DNA of 17,528 nucleotides from an uncultured Mycoplasmatota bacterium (lineage in GTDB: Bacteria; Bacillota_I; Bacilli_A; RF39; UBA660). The notes under the pieces were generated by a model. It was not told the DNA's origin and searched no databases. It worked only from the letters and a program-made list of their open reading frames with translations. The translations under genes were made by a program, and so were the position numbers. Location of the stretch: positions 1-17,528 of the forward strand of contig URUT01000022.1 of assembly GCA_900551105.1 (NCBI GenBank), given 5' to 3'. Shown piece by piece: positions 6,526-13,969 of the stretch; within the stretch, counting starts at the first letter, position 1, and every line of letters starts with the position of its first letter.

Positions 6526-7470
6526 TTACTTATCATATTTATAAAAGCCTTCGCCACTACTCATTCCAAGCTTTCCTTCATCAATGTATTTTTTAAGCAG
6601 TTTTTCCATACCCTTAAAATTATATGGAGCTAAAAATGATGGAATCTTTACATACATAAGAACAACATTGTAGGCAGTTTGTAAACCTATTGTATCTAAA
6701 ATTTTAAACGGCCCCTTTGGTGCACCAGTTCCAAGTGTCCAAGCCTTGTCAATACTTTCAGGATCACTTATTCCATTAACATATAAATCTAATCCTGAAA
6801 ATAGTAATGGTATTAGCATTGAATTAAGAAGATACCCAGACTTTTCTTTCTTTAAAGGTAAAGCAATCATTCTTATTTGTTTTGCAAACTTTACAACCTC
6901 ATTAAAATACTTTTCTTCAGTACTAGGCTGTACCATAACCTCAGCTGTATTATTTTTCCAAATTGAATTGGCAAAATGTAAAGCTAAAAATCTATTAGGA
7001 CATCCTGTAAATTTAGCAAGCTTACTTGGTAATAGAGTAGAAGAATTTGTAACAACAATCGTATTACTATTAACTAGTGGTGCCATCATTTTATAGAAAT
7101 CTTTTTTAGCATCAAAATCCTCAGCCATAGACTCAACAATCAAATCAGCATCTTTTATTGCAGACTCTAAATTTAACTCAAGATTAATACTTTCAAAAGC
7201 CTTTTCCACAGTTTCTAAGCACTTATCCACATTAAAATCATCAACATCCGCAATTCCACGGCACCAGTTATTAAAACTTTTACCTTTCTCTGTATTCATT
7301 AAATTAATCGCATCAATATACTCTTGTTTAACCATTGCTAATTTTTCTTTTGTTCTTTGAATGCTACCTTCACTTCTTAACCAAATCGTAACATCAAAAC
7401 CACAGTATGCAGACTGAAAAGCAATTTGTGACCCAAGAACGCCACCACCAATAATAACTATTTTTTTCAT
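6526..7470 (-). CDS. 3-hydroxyacyl-CoA dehydrogenase family protein
   Basis: NAD-dependent oxidoreductase of the 3-hydroxybutyryl/3-hydroxyacyl-CoA dehydrogenase family. Residues 4-16 (IVIIGGGVLGSQI) are the dinucleotide-binding loop of a Rossmann domain. ESMAED (113-118) and TNSSTL (141-146) match the family's ESVxED and TNTSSL blocks. H165 and E177 have the spacing of the catalytic His-Glu pair. The C-terminal helical domain carries KSGYLLNSML, GTGAPKGPF and GEGFYKY. At 314 residues it has about 30 more than a typical Hbd, mainly in the region about 45-85. GGGAGG precedes the ATG, and a TATAAT lies at 7500-7495. No thiolase, crotonase or acyl-CoA dehydrogenase is nearby, so the pathway cannot be read from context. 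An acyl-CoA ligase is encoded 1.7 kb away on the other strand. Confidence 0.87.
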   Translation of the reverse strand: MKKIVIIGGGVLGSQIAFQSAYCGFDVTIWLRSEGSIQRTKEKLAMVKQEYIDAINLMNTEKGKSFNNWCRGIADVDDFNVDKCLETVEKAFESINLELNLESAIKDADLIVESMAEDFDAKKDFYKMMAPLVNSNTIVVTNSSTLLPSKLAKFTGCPNRFLALHFANSIWKNNTAEVMVQPSTEEKYFNEVVKFAKQIRMIALPLKKEKSGYLLNSMLIPLLFSGLDLYVNGISDPESIDKAWTLGTGAPKGPFKILDTIGLQTAYNVVLMYVKIPSFLAPYNFKGMEKLLKKYIDEGKLGMSSGEGFYKYDK

Positions 7471-7557
7471 AATTTATCCTCCCTATGATAATTAATTATA
7501 TCTCTACAAATAAAAATAATCTATACTATGTCGTCAATATAAAGTAAACATTTGCGT

Positions 7558-7920
7558 CTAAAGAGCAGGTGAACCTGTAAAGTTTTTTTGCTTCTTTTGA
7601 AAATAAATCAAACAAATAATTCCAGATATTAAAAAAATGCTACCTAAAACTTTAATCTCGTATAATTCTTTTTTATCTTGATTTTTTTCTAACTGATTAA
7701 CATTTCTTGTAAAAAAATATAAATAGATTAAGAAAGTAACAGTTAATGTAAACTCAAATATCGTATTAGCCTCTCTTTTAAAATTAATATTATTTTTTCT
7801 TAAATAATTAATCTCATCATTATCTCCGGCAATATTTAATAAACACAAAAAAGCAAAAACAATCCAAATTGTATTTTCCCACTTTAATCTTTTAATTTCA
7901 TCACTGCTACTATCATTCAT
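7558..7920 (-). CDS. Small three-helix membrane protein, unknown function
   Basis: The 120-residue sequence has a charged N-terminus (MNDSSSDEIKRLKWEN) and hydrophobic helices at about 17-32, 55-71 and 91-107. These are separated by polar loops, and a basic tail follows. I recognise no family. There is no Shine-Dalgarno before the ATG; instead TATACT (7931-7926) lies five bases upstream, which would make the message leaderless. It stands alone between the dehydrogenase downstream (87-base gap with its own -10) and a divergent glycosyltransferase. Codon use and A+T-rich composition resemble the neighbours. It is probably real because the frame is long, has coherent membrane segments and does not shadow another gene. 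Confidence 0.6.
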   Translation of the reverse strand: MNDSSSDEIKRLKWENTIWIVFAFLCLLNIAGDNDEINYLRKNNINFKREANTIFEFTLTVTFLIYLYFFTRNVNQLEKNQDKKELYEIKVLGSIFLISGIICLIYFQKKQKNFTGSPAL

Positions 7921-7925
7921 ATTAA

Positions 7926-7931
7926 AGTATA
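7926..7931 (-). promoter_or_regulatory. Candidate -10 box for a leaderless message
   Basis: TATACT on the minus strand ends five bases before the ATG of the small membrane protein. No convincing -35 is visible. If used, transcription would start at or just inside the start codon. Confidence 0.4.
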
Positions 7932-7964
7932 TTTTAAACTCTTTCTAATAAGACCAACAAGGGT

Positions 7965-7993
7965 TTGAAACCTAAACTTAGTGATGATATAAT
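7965..7993 (+). promoter_or_regulatory. Promoter of the glycosyltransferase gene
   Basis: TTGAAA (7965-7970), a 17-base spacer and TATAAT (7988-7993) with an upstream TGA extension. AAAGGAAG follows before the ATG at 8027. Confidence 0.8.
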
Positions 7994-8026
7994 AAATAAA
8001 GAAATGGTAAGTGAAAGGAAGTATTT

Positions 8027-9115
8027 ATGAAAGTATTAGTTTTATCATGTTCAACCGGTGGTGGACACAATGCCTGTGCTAAATATATAATGGAAGAACT
8101 AAAAGATAATCATATAGATTGTATATTTAAAGATTTTTATGATATTGTAAATCCTAAAGCCAAAGAATTGTCTTCTAAATTATATCTTAGTACTCTTAAA
8201 AACAATGGTAATTTATTTAAAGGTGTCTATAAAATAGGGGAAACCGTCAGTAGTTTTAACATGAAAAGTCCCGTTTATCTAATTAACAAAACTCATCAAA
8301 AGGCTTTATTAAATTTTATAAAATACGAAAAAATAGATTTGGTAATATCATCTCATTTATTTCCATCACTTACTTTAACAGCAATTAATCAAAAAAATAA
8401 AGAAATACCTTTCATAACCGTAGCTACCGACTATGAACCTTGTCCTTTTATTGAAGAAACAAAATCCGATTATTTAATTATCCAAAAGGGGTTAGAAAAT
8501 AGATTTATAGAAAAAAATATACCGGCAAATACCCTTATAAGTACGGGAATACCAATATCAACTAATTTTATTACATCCGCTAAAAATATCAAAAAAGCTT
8601 TAAATATTAATGAGAATGAAAAAGTTATATTAATTCTGTTAGGCAGCATGGGTTTTGGTAACATTAATAAACTTCTAGAAAAACTCCAAAATAAAAAATA
8701 TCACATAATAGTGGTTTGTGGAACTAATGAAAAATTAAAAGCAGAAATTGAAAAAATAAATTACTCAAATATTACAGTTTTAGGATTTGTAAGCAACATA
8801 AATGACTTAATCTATTCTTCAGATATAGTTCTATCAAAACCAGGCGGACTTTCTACTACTGAAATTGCAACATTAAGAAAACCCCTTATTCATATTTATC
8901 CTATTCCTGGGATAGAAACTCATAATACAAACTTTTTTAAAGCACATAATATGAGTATTGTATGTCAAGATGATGAGGAAATCATAAGCACGATTAATAA
9001 ACTGCTAAATAATGAAGATTTAAGAAATGAAATAATAAGCAATCAAAAAAAGTATATAAATGAAAATTCAGCAAAAGACTTAATTAATTTAATAAAATCA
9101 AAATTTCAAAAATAA
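8027..9115 (+). CDS. UgtP/MGDG-synthase-like glycosyltransferase (GT28)
   Basis: Predicted to transfer a hexose from a UDP-sugar to diacylglycerol on the inner membrane face, making glycolipids (lipoteichoic acid anchor type). The N-terminal acceptor domain starts LSCSTGGGH (7-14), the MGDG_synth signature. The C-terminal donor domain has LLGSMGFGN (204-212), the sugar-nucleotide motif KPGGLSTTE (271-279) and PIPGIETHNTNFF (about 292-304). The length of 362 fits this family; MurG is less likely because the N-terminal motif is the MGDG type. It has its own promoter, an AAAGGAAG ribosome site and a 39-base gap to an acyl-CoA ligase gene. With the XRE gene, this forms a same-direction lipid-related run. 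The exact acceptor and the number of sugars added cannot be told. Confidence 0.85.
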   Translation: MKVLVLSCSTGGGHNACAKYIMEELKDNHIDCIFKDFYDIVNPKAKELSSKLYLSTLKNNGNLFKGVYKIGETVSSFNMKSPVYLINKTHQKALLNFIKYEKIDLVISSHLFPSLTLTAINQKNKEIPFITVATDYEPCPFIEETKSDYLIIQKGLENRFIEKNIPANTLISTGIPISTNFITSAKNIKKALNINENEKVILILLGSMGFGNINKLLEKLQNKKYHIIVVCGTNEKLKAEIEKINYSNITVLGFVSNINDLIYSSDIVLSKPGGLSTTEIATLRKPLIHIYPIPGIETHNTNFFKAHNMSIVCQDDEEIISTINKLLNNEDLRNEIISNQKKYINENSAKDLINLIKSKFQK

Positions 9116-9123
9116 GATATCTA

Positions 9124-9132
9124 TGATATAAT
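9124..9132 (+). promoter_or_regulatory. Internal promoter before the acyl-CoA ligase
   Basis: TGATATAAT is an extended -10 located nine bases after the glycosyltransferase stop. The -35 is poor (TTTCAA at 9104-9109). It leaves a leader of about 15-20 bases with GAGAGGA before the ATG at 9155, so the ligase can be transcribed separately. Confidence 0.6.
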
Positions 9133-9154
9133 CAAAATTTGAGAGGAAATAAAT

Positions 9155-10921
9155 ATGGGAAAAGTAAATGAATATATAAAGAAAATGCTTCAGTATTTAA
9201 AGCATGAGATTAAAGAAGACAAAAATAAACCTTGGTTAAAATACTACAAAGACACTAACGAAAGTTTGGAATATTCTCAAAAGAGTATGTATGATGAGTT
9301 AAAATCTACTGCGTTAAAATATGAAAAAAGAACCGCACTTTTATACTATGGAAATAAAGTTTCATTTAGAGGATTATTACGCCGAATTGATAAAATAGCA
9401 ACTTGCTTAAAACAATTTGACGTAGTAGAAAATGAATGTGTAACTATTTGTATGCCTAACACCCCAGAAAGCATTGCCTTAATTTATGCTATTAATAAAA
9501 TTGGTGCAATTGCTAATATCATTCATCCCCTAAGTGCTCCTGATGACATTAAAAGAGCCTTAAAAGAAACTAACAGTGAAATCTTGTTTTGCGCAGATGT
9601 AGCCATACCAGCTGCAAGAGAAATAAAAGTTAAAAATTTTATTTTAGTGCCATGCAGTGCTAGCTTAAAAGGTGTAAAAAGATTTTTCTACAATGTTAAA
9701 GAATCCGGAAATTTAAAAACAGAAGGAAATATGATTTCATGGGAAGAATTTCTTTCATATAAATCTTTAGAGGATAACTACGTTAGTAGAACCGGCAAAG
9801 ATCCAGCTGCTATTATTTATAGTGGTGGTACAACGGGTAAACCAAAGGGAATAATTTTATCAAATTTAAATTTTAATGCCATGGCCAAACAAACAATGAC
9901 TGTTTGTGATGAAATAAAAGCAGGAAATTCTGTTTTAGCAGCTTTACCAATATTTCATGTATTTGGCCTAGCTTTATGCGTTCACACTTGTTTATGTGCA
10001 GGAATGACTGCAATCGTTTTACCTAAAATTAATACTAAAAAAATCAACAGCGAATTAAAAAAATATCATCCTAATGTTTATCCAGCCGTTCCTTCACTAT
10101 TAAATATGTCACTAAAAGGAATGGACCCAGGCAAAAATGCTTTTAAAGACATTAAAGTAGTCGTAGTTGGCGGAGATTATTTACCTGAAAGCACTAAAAT
10201 TGAATTTGAAAAATACTTAAGATTGCATGGAAGTAATGCTATCGTTAAAATTGGTTATGGTTTATCAGAGGCTTCAGGATTCGCTTGTGCGACCGCACTA
10301 TTAGATGAAAAATACGTAAAAGACGGCACTTTGGGAATTCCCAATCCCGATATAATTATTAAAGCCTTTGAACCAAATACAGATATTGAAAAAGAGTATG
10401 GTGAAGTTGGTGAACTTTGCATAACTGGGCCTACAATATTTATGGGATATATTAACGAAGATGAAGAAACAAAAAATACATTAAGAAGACATGAAGATAA
10501 TAAAATTTGGCTTCACACTGGAGATTTAGGTTATGTTGCCAAAGATGGACAAATCTACTATACCTCAAGATTAAAAAGAATGATAATAAGTAATGGTTAC
10601 AACATTTATCCAATAGAGCTAGAAGAAATCATTCGTAAATGTCCACTTGTTGAAGATTGCATTGTAGTAGCTATTCCCCACAAAATCAAGAATCAAACCC
10701 CCAAAGCCGTTATAATTTTAAAGCCAGGAATAGAAGCAAACTTAAATGTTAGAACTGAAATTAAAAAATATTGCTTAGATAATATTGCAAAATATGCAAT
10801 GCCAACTGAATTTGAATATCGCACAGACCTTCCTAAAACAGCAGTCGGTAAAGTAGCTTATCGTGACCTACAAAAAAATGGAGATAAAAATGAATCTAGA
10901 AAAAATAGCAAATCTAATTAA
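9155..10921 (+). CDS. Long-chain acyl-CoA synthetase (AMP-forming)
   Basis: ANL-superfamily ligase that adenylates a carboxylic (probably fatty) acid and transfers it to CoA. Motifs in order: YSGGTTGKPKG (222-232), the AMP-binding loop; YGLSEASG (368-375); HTGDLGY (454-460), with the Asp that binds ribose; LKRMIISNGYNIYPIELE (473-490), the hinge and A8 region; and KTAVGKVAYRDL with K566 as the adenylation lysine. All key residues are present and the length of 588 fits FadD-like enzymes. There is no transmembrane helix; a basic N-terminal stretch (1-30) could touch the membrane. Its last 32 bases overlap the start of the XRE gene, so the two are probably co-translated. Chain-length specificity cannot be read from sequence. 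Confidence 0.9.
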   Translation: MGKVNEYIKKMLQYLKHEIKEDKNKPWLKYYKDTNESLEYSQKSMYDELKSTALKYEKRTALLYYGNKVSFRGLLRRIDKIATCLKQFDVVENECVTICMPNTPESIALIYAINKIGAIANIIHPLSAPDDIKRALKETNSEILFCADVAIPAAREIKVKNFILVPCSASLKGVKRFFYNVKESGNLKTEGNMISWEEFLSYKSLEDNYVSRTGKDPAAIIYSGGTTGKPKGIILSNLNFNAMAKQTMTVCDEIKAGNSVLAALPIFHVFGLALCVHTCLCAGMTAIVLPKINTKKINSELKKYHPNVYPAVPSLLNMSLKGMDPGKNAFKDIKVVVVGGDYLPESTKIEFEKYLRLHGSNAIVKIGYGLSEASGFACATALLDEKYVKDGTLGIPNPDIIIKAFEPNTDIEKEYGEVGELCITGPTIFMGYINEDEETKNTLRRHEDNKIWLHTGDLGYVAKDGQIYYTSRLKRMIISNGYNIYPIELEEIIRKCPLVEDCIVVAIPHKIKNQTPKAVIILKPGIEANLNVRTEIKKYCLDNIAKYAMPTEFEYRTDLPKTAVGKVAYRDLQKNGDKNESRKNSKSN

Positions 10922-11576
10922 AAATCTAAGAAAAAAATCAGGACTAACTCAAAGTGAATTCGCTGAAAAGTACCACGTATCATACCAAGCAGTAAGCAAA
11001 TGGGAAAATGCGAAAAGTATTCCGGACATAGCTATTTTAAAACAAATTTGTGAAGACTATAACATAAGTTTAGATACTTTAACAAAGCATAAAAAGAGCA
11101 ATAAAACTGTTATCATAAGCGTCGCTCTTGTAATTTTAACAATTCTTGCTTCATTTATAATCCATCATTTCAAAAGCGAAGATTTTACATTTAAAACAAT
11201 AACCTCTAATTGCTCAAATTTTAACATTTCGGGAAATATTGCTTATAATAAAAATAAGTCATTTCTTCATCTTTCAAATATAACTTACTGTGGTGGTGAA
11301 GATGAAAAAAATTATAAATTTATAAGTTGTACGCTGTACGAGAAAAAATCAAATGATCTTATTAAAAGTTTAGATGAAGTAACTTATGATAATAACAAAT
11401 CTATAAAACTAGAGAAATTTTTAAAAGACATAGAATTTAGTTTAGATAACTTTTCAAAAGAATGTGCCACATACAATGACAGCTCGTTATTTTTAAAAAT
11501 TAAAGCAGTAGACGAAAATAACAATGATATACTTTACGAAGTACCATTAAATTTAAAAGAGATATGTCCAAAATAA
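10890..11576 (+). CDS. Membrane-anchored XRE-family regulator
   Basis: Residues 6-60 form a HTH_3 domain (LRKKSGLTQSEFAEKYHV, SYQAVSKWENAKSIPDI). One transmembrane helix follows at about 72-92, then an outer domain of about 135 residues that I do not recognise, with three cysteines near its start. The topology suggests a cytoplasmic DNA-binding head with an extracytoplasmic sensor. The ATG at 10890 is chosen because GGAG (10880-10883) lies six bases upstream; a GTG at 10863 and an ATG at 10878 in the same frame lack such a site. It overlaps the acyl-CoA ligase gene by 32 bases in another frame and ends at a terminator. Inference: it may tune the upstream lipid genes or sense the envelope; no operator is evident. 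Confidence 0.82.
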   Translation: MNLEKIANLIKNLRKKSGLTQSEFAEKYHVSYQAVSKWENAKSIPDIAILKQICEDYNISLDTLTKHKKSNKTVIISVALVILTILASFIIHHFKSEDFTFKTITSNCSNFNISGNIAYNKNKSFLHLSNITYCGGEDEKNYKFISCTLYEKKSNDLIKSLDEVTYDNNKSIKLEKFLKDIEFSLDNFSKECATYNDSSLFLKIKAVDENNNDILYEVPLNLKEICPK

Positions 11577-11609
11577 AAGAACTACGATTTTAAAAATGTA
11601 GCTCTTTTT
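11575..11609. terminator. Bidirectional terminator between convergent genes
   Basis: AAAAGA-A-CTAC (11575-11585) pairs with GTAG-C-TCTTTT (11598-11608), one A/C mismatch, with an ATTTT/AAAAT inner segment. T-runs follow on both strands. It overlaps the stop of the XRE gene (11574-11576) and the stop of the opposing gene (11608-11610). Confidence 0.75.
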
Positions 11610-12096
11610 ATTTTAATTCTTTATTTCCATTTTTAGTTTTAATACTTGCAAAAAAATCATCAAATATCGGACCAAAAAATTCACCAATATTTGTATCTGC
11701 TTTAGTAACAAATTTATCTATAACACCGTTTTCATCTATAACTATTGTTGGAAATTTTTCACTATAAGCAGGATATGATTCCCACACAATTTCACGAGAT
11801 TGTAAGCCGCCTAACAGCATTATAAAACAATGAATAACTGGTTCTACAACCTTTTCTTTATCTTCTTCAGCAGTAAGACTATCTAGAACTTTTAATAAAT
11901 CTCCAGCATCCCAGTTAGCTAACTCTGCAGCAACTTTTTCATTACTACCCATAGTCATGTTTATTCTTTCAATTAAAAACTCTTTCAAATGCTTATCTAT
12001 TGCTCTTTTCTTACCTTCTAAATCCATTTCATTATAGCCATCAGCAAATAATCTTTTGTTCATATAACCATAAATATCTTTATTTGGTATTACCAT
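11608..12096 (-). CDS. Conserved-looking acidic cytoplasmic protein, unknown function
   Basis: The sequence has 162 residues with no signal peptide or membrane helix. It appears helical in the first two thirds (DLEGKKRAIDKHLKEFLIER, then AAELANWDAGDLLKVLDSLT) and ends in a short mixed region (FPTIVIDENGVIDKF) plus an aromatic patch (FFGPIFDDFFASIK). I do not recognise the family. The start is secure: AAGGAGG lies six bases before the ATG. The promoter is a perfect TTGACA-17-TATAAT on the minus strand, one of the strongest in the window, so this protein is probably abundant. It is divergent from the tRNA-Asn gene. Confidence 0.75.
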   Translation of the reverse strand: MVIPNKDIYGYMNKRLFADGYNEMDLEGKKRAIDKHLKEFLIERINMTMGSNEKVAAELANWDAGDLLKVLDSLTAEEDKEKVVEPVIHCFIMLLGGLQSREIVWESYPAYSEKFPTIVIDENGVIDKFVTKADTNIGEFFGPIFDDFFASIKTKNGNKELK

Positions 12097-12120
12097 AAAA
12101 ACCTCCTTAAAAGCAGTGGT

Positions 12121-12149
12121 ATTATATCAAAATAAAAAAAATTTGTCAA
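12121..12149 (-). promoter_or_regulatory. Consensus sigma-A promoter of the unknown 162-residue protein
   Basis: Minus strand TTGACA (12149-12144), a 17-base spacer and TATAAT (12126-12121): both hexamers are perfect. Confidence 0.9.
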
Positions 12150-12164
12150 AATATAAAAAAACTC

Positions 12165-12193
12165 TTGATTTAAATAAAAATATCATCTATAAT
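12165..12193 (+). promoter_or_regulatory. Promoter of tRNA-Asn
   Basis: TTGATT (12165-12170), a 17-base spacer and TATAAT (12188-12193), about 22 bases before the mature tRNA 5' end. Confidence 0.85.
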
Positions 12194-12215
12194 TAAATAC
12201 GTACTTGAGAAATTT

Positions 12216-12291
12216 GCCCATTTAGCTCAGTCGGTAGAGCGCACGGCTGTTAACCGTTAGGTCGTAGGTTCGAGTCCTACAATGGGCGCCA
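12216..12291 (+). tRNA. tRNA-Asn (anticodon GTT)
   Basis: The cloverleaf is complete. The acceptor GCCCATT pairs with AATGGGC, the D-arm is GCTC/GAGC, and the anticodon loop CTGTTAA has GTT at the centre. The T-arm is GTAGG-TTCGAGT-CCTAC, and the 3' CCA is encoded (12289-12291). The outermost anticodon-stem pair (position 27:43) is C opposite T, leaving four good pairs. It has its own promoter and a terminator directly after it. Confidence 0.97.
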
Positions 12292-12302
12292 TTAAGAAAT
12301 AT

Positions 12303-12327
12303 ACCTCATAAAAGTGAGGTTTTTTTA
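12303..12327 (+). terminator. Terminator of tRNA-Asn
   Basis: ACCTCA (12303-12308) pairs with TGAGGT (12315-12320), followed by seven or more T. Confidence 0.9.
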
Positions 12328-12396
12328 TGTCAATTTTTGAAATTTATAAGATTAAAATTTTACAACTTAACTTTACAAGATTATAAAGTAAAAATA

Positions 12397-12425
12397 TTGT
12401 ATTAAAATAAACTTCATGATATAAT
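12397..12425 (+). promoter_or_regulatory. Promoter of the LysM-like acidic protein
   Basis: TTGTAT (12397-12402), a 17-base spacer and TATAAT (12420-12425) with a TGA extension. AGGAG follows before the ATG at 12448. Confidence 0.8.
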
Positions 12426-12447
12426 GCAAAATAGGAGAGTGTTATAG

Positions 12448-13620
12448 ATGGAGAAAACAGAATTCAATTATAAATTATTTCCAAGCCTTGAAGCACAAGA
12501 AAAATTTTATAACATTTTAGCTAAGTTTTTAAATGCAAAAAATCAGCAAAGTGAAGAAAATTATAGAGAGGAATTAAGTGACCTTATAAGCAGTTGCGGT
12601 CAAACATTGACAAGTAATGGCGCAACTAATTATGTTGAAGAAATAATAAACCTAAATTCAGAAATTAATAGTGATGGCAAAACTGAAGAATCAGAAGAAA
12701 TAGCTAGTAAAAAAGAGTCTCGTTTTAAATTAATGGAAGCATTATCTTCTATAATTTCAAAGTTAGAATCAAATCACGAAACTATGGTTGTAGGTGAAGA
12801 TTTAGAAAGAGACTCAGCTAAAGCATTTAATCGTCAAGAAAAAATATTTTTACTAAGCAAAGTTAATCAAGAAGTTAGTGAAAAGTTTCCTAATCATTCT
12901 TCAGTAACTAATGCAGACATCAAAAATTCGTATCCATTTAAAGAACTTATAAGTATTTTAGGAATTACTCCAACTATTAAAGATGAAGATTTAGCAGAAG
13001 TTATTAAAATTACTGAGGCTCCTAAAGATATTTTAGAAGAAGTAAAAGGAGATACCTCAGAAGTTGTAGAAGAACCAGCTAAAGAGGAAGGAAGTCCTGT
13101 ATTAAGCAATAATAGTTTTTTTGCAAGTGATAGCGAAATAGGCAAAGAATTAGCAAATTTAACAGAAAATGAAGATTTACCTGAAGTAAAAGACGAAGAA
13201 GTAACACCTTTAGAAGAAGCATCAGTAGACGCTATTAAATTAGATGAACCTAGTGAAGCGTTACCTGAAATGCCTTCTAAACTACCAAATATACCAGTTG
13301 AAGAAAATAAAGAGCAAAGCCCTACTGAATTACTTGACGATGATTCCTCTGTTTTAACATATACTATGCAAAGTAATGAACCATTAACGGCATTAACTAA
13401 AATTGCTTATGAAAGTGATCCATTATATGATCCAAACACAGCATACCTTACGCTTTATGAAAAAAATAAAGATATTATAGATAAGAGACTAGAAGAAAAA
13501 GGACTTACATTAGAAGCAGCAAAAGACCTAGAAGGAGTCCTTACTGGTTTAACATTAAAAATTCCAATAGCACTATCTAGTCAAAAAACAGAAGCAGAAG
13601 CTATAAAGAAAGTAGCGTAA
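12448..13620 (+). CDS. Large acidic protein with divergent LysM-like C-terminus
   Basis: The sequence has 390 residues and no signal peptide or membrane helix. Residues 1-190 look helical; residues about 195-300 are very acidic and Pro/Glu/Ser-rich (VVEEPAKEEGSP, LPEVKDEEVTPLEEAS) and probably disordered. Residues about 304-372 read TYTMQSNEPLTALTKIAYES, then LYEKNKDIID and GVLTGLTLKIP. This follows the LysM pattern (Y-T-V-x-x-G-D-T-L-x-x-I-A, then L-Y-x-x-N, then G-x-x-L-x-I-P) with a longer middle. The LysM call is by eye and tentative. A LysM without a signal peptide is unusual outside spore-coat and phage-tail proteins. It has its own promoter and an AGGAG site, and is followed three bases later by a small gene, so the two are probably co-expressed. 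Confidence 0.7.
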   Translation: MEKTEFNYKLFPSLEAQEKFYNILAKFLNAKNQQSEENYREELSDLISSCGQTLTSNGATNYVEEIINLNSEINSDGKTEESEEIASKKESRFKLMEALSSIISKLESNHETMVVGEDLERDSAKAFNRQEKIFLLSKVNQEVSEKFPNHSSVTNADIKNSYPFKELISILGITPTIKDEDLAEVIKITEAPKDILEEVKGDTSEVVEEPAKEEGSPVLSNNSFFASDSEIGKELANLTENEDLPEVKDEEVTPLEEASVDAIKLDEPSEALPEMPSKLPNIPVEENKEQSPTELLDDDSSVLTYTMQSNEPLTALTKIAYESDPLYDPNTAYLTLYEKNKDIIDKRLEEKGLTLEAAKDLEGVLTGLTLKIPIALSSQKTEAEAIKKVA

Positions 13621-13623
13621 AAC

Positions 13624-13839
13624 ATGTATTTTGCTAAAAATGAGATAATAGAGCTAGCTAACCATCAAAAATACTTAGTTACTGACTCAAAAGAAATAAA
13701 TAATATTTACTATTACCAAATAAGTGATATTACCAATTTAAAAAATGATACATCTTATGTAACAGCAAAAATGAAAGACGGAAAAATCTATATTGATTAT
13801 AATATAGATAGTGAAATACTTAATGAACTAAAGGCTTAA
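13624..13839 (+). CDS. Small hypothetical protein, operon partner of the LysM-like protein
   Basis: A 71-residue protein with alternating strands (NEIIELANHQKYLVTDSKEI, NIYYYQISDI, TSYVTAKMKDGKIYI), suggesting a small beta-barrel or sheet fold. It has no membrane segment or cysteine. I know no certain family, though the style resembles small Bacillota DUF proteins of the DUF1292 kind. It starts three bases after the previous stop with only a weak ribosome site (AGAAAG in the upstream gene), so translation is probably coupled. A terminator overlaps its stop codon. Confidence 0.7.
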   Translation: MYFAKNEIIELANHQKYLVTDSKEINNIYYYQISDITNLKNDTSYVTAKMKDGKIYIDYNIDSEILNELKA

Positions 13840-13854
13840 ATAAGGCCTTTTTTT
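13830..13854 (+). terminator. Terminator overlapping the stop of the small partner gene
   Basis: AAAGGC (13830-13835) pairs with GCCTTT (13845-13850), followed by T's. The stop codon (13837-13839) lies in the loop. Confidence 0.85.
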
Positions 13855-13908
13855 ATGAATAAAATCTACAAAAAATAAGCTCTAAGTCCTTCAAAAAATG
13901 TATAAAAT

Positions 13909-13938
13909 TTGACAATTACCCTCATTATATGGTAGAAT
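13909..13938 (+). promoter_or_regulatory. Promoter of the glucosaminidase-like gene
   Basis: TTGACA (13909-13914), an 18-base spacer and TAGAAT (13933-13938) with a TGG extension. A strong GGGGAGGGG ribosome site precedes the ATG at 13970. Confidence 0.8.
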
Positions 13939-13969
13939 TGAATTCGTTCGTCTGGGGAGGGGAACAAAA

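Noticed and set aside
7566..7577. CAGGTGAACCTG inverted repeat as a terminator
   Set aside because: It has only a two-base loop, lies inside coding sequence, and is not followed by a T-run in the direction of the gene.
7558..7920. Small membrane protein as the retron effector
   Set aside because: Some retrons use small membrane toxins, but a separately promoted dehydrogenase gene lies between them and the gene has its own candidate promoter.
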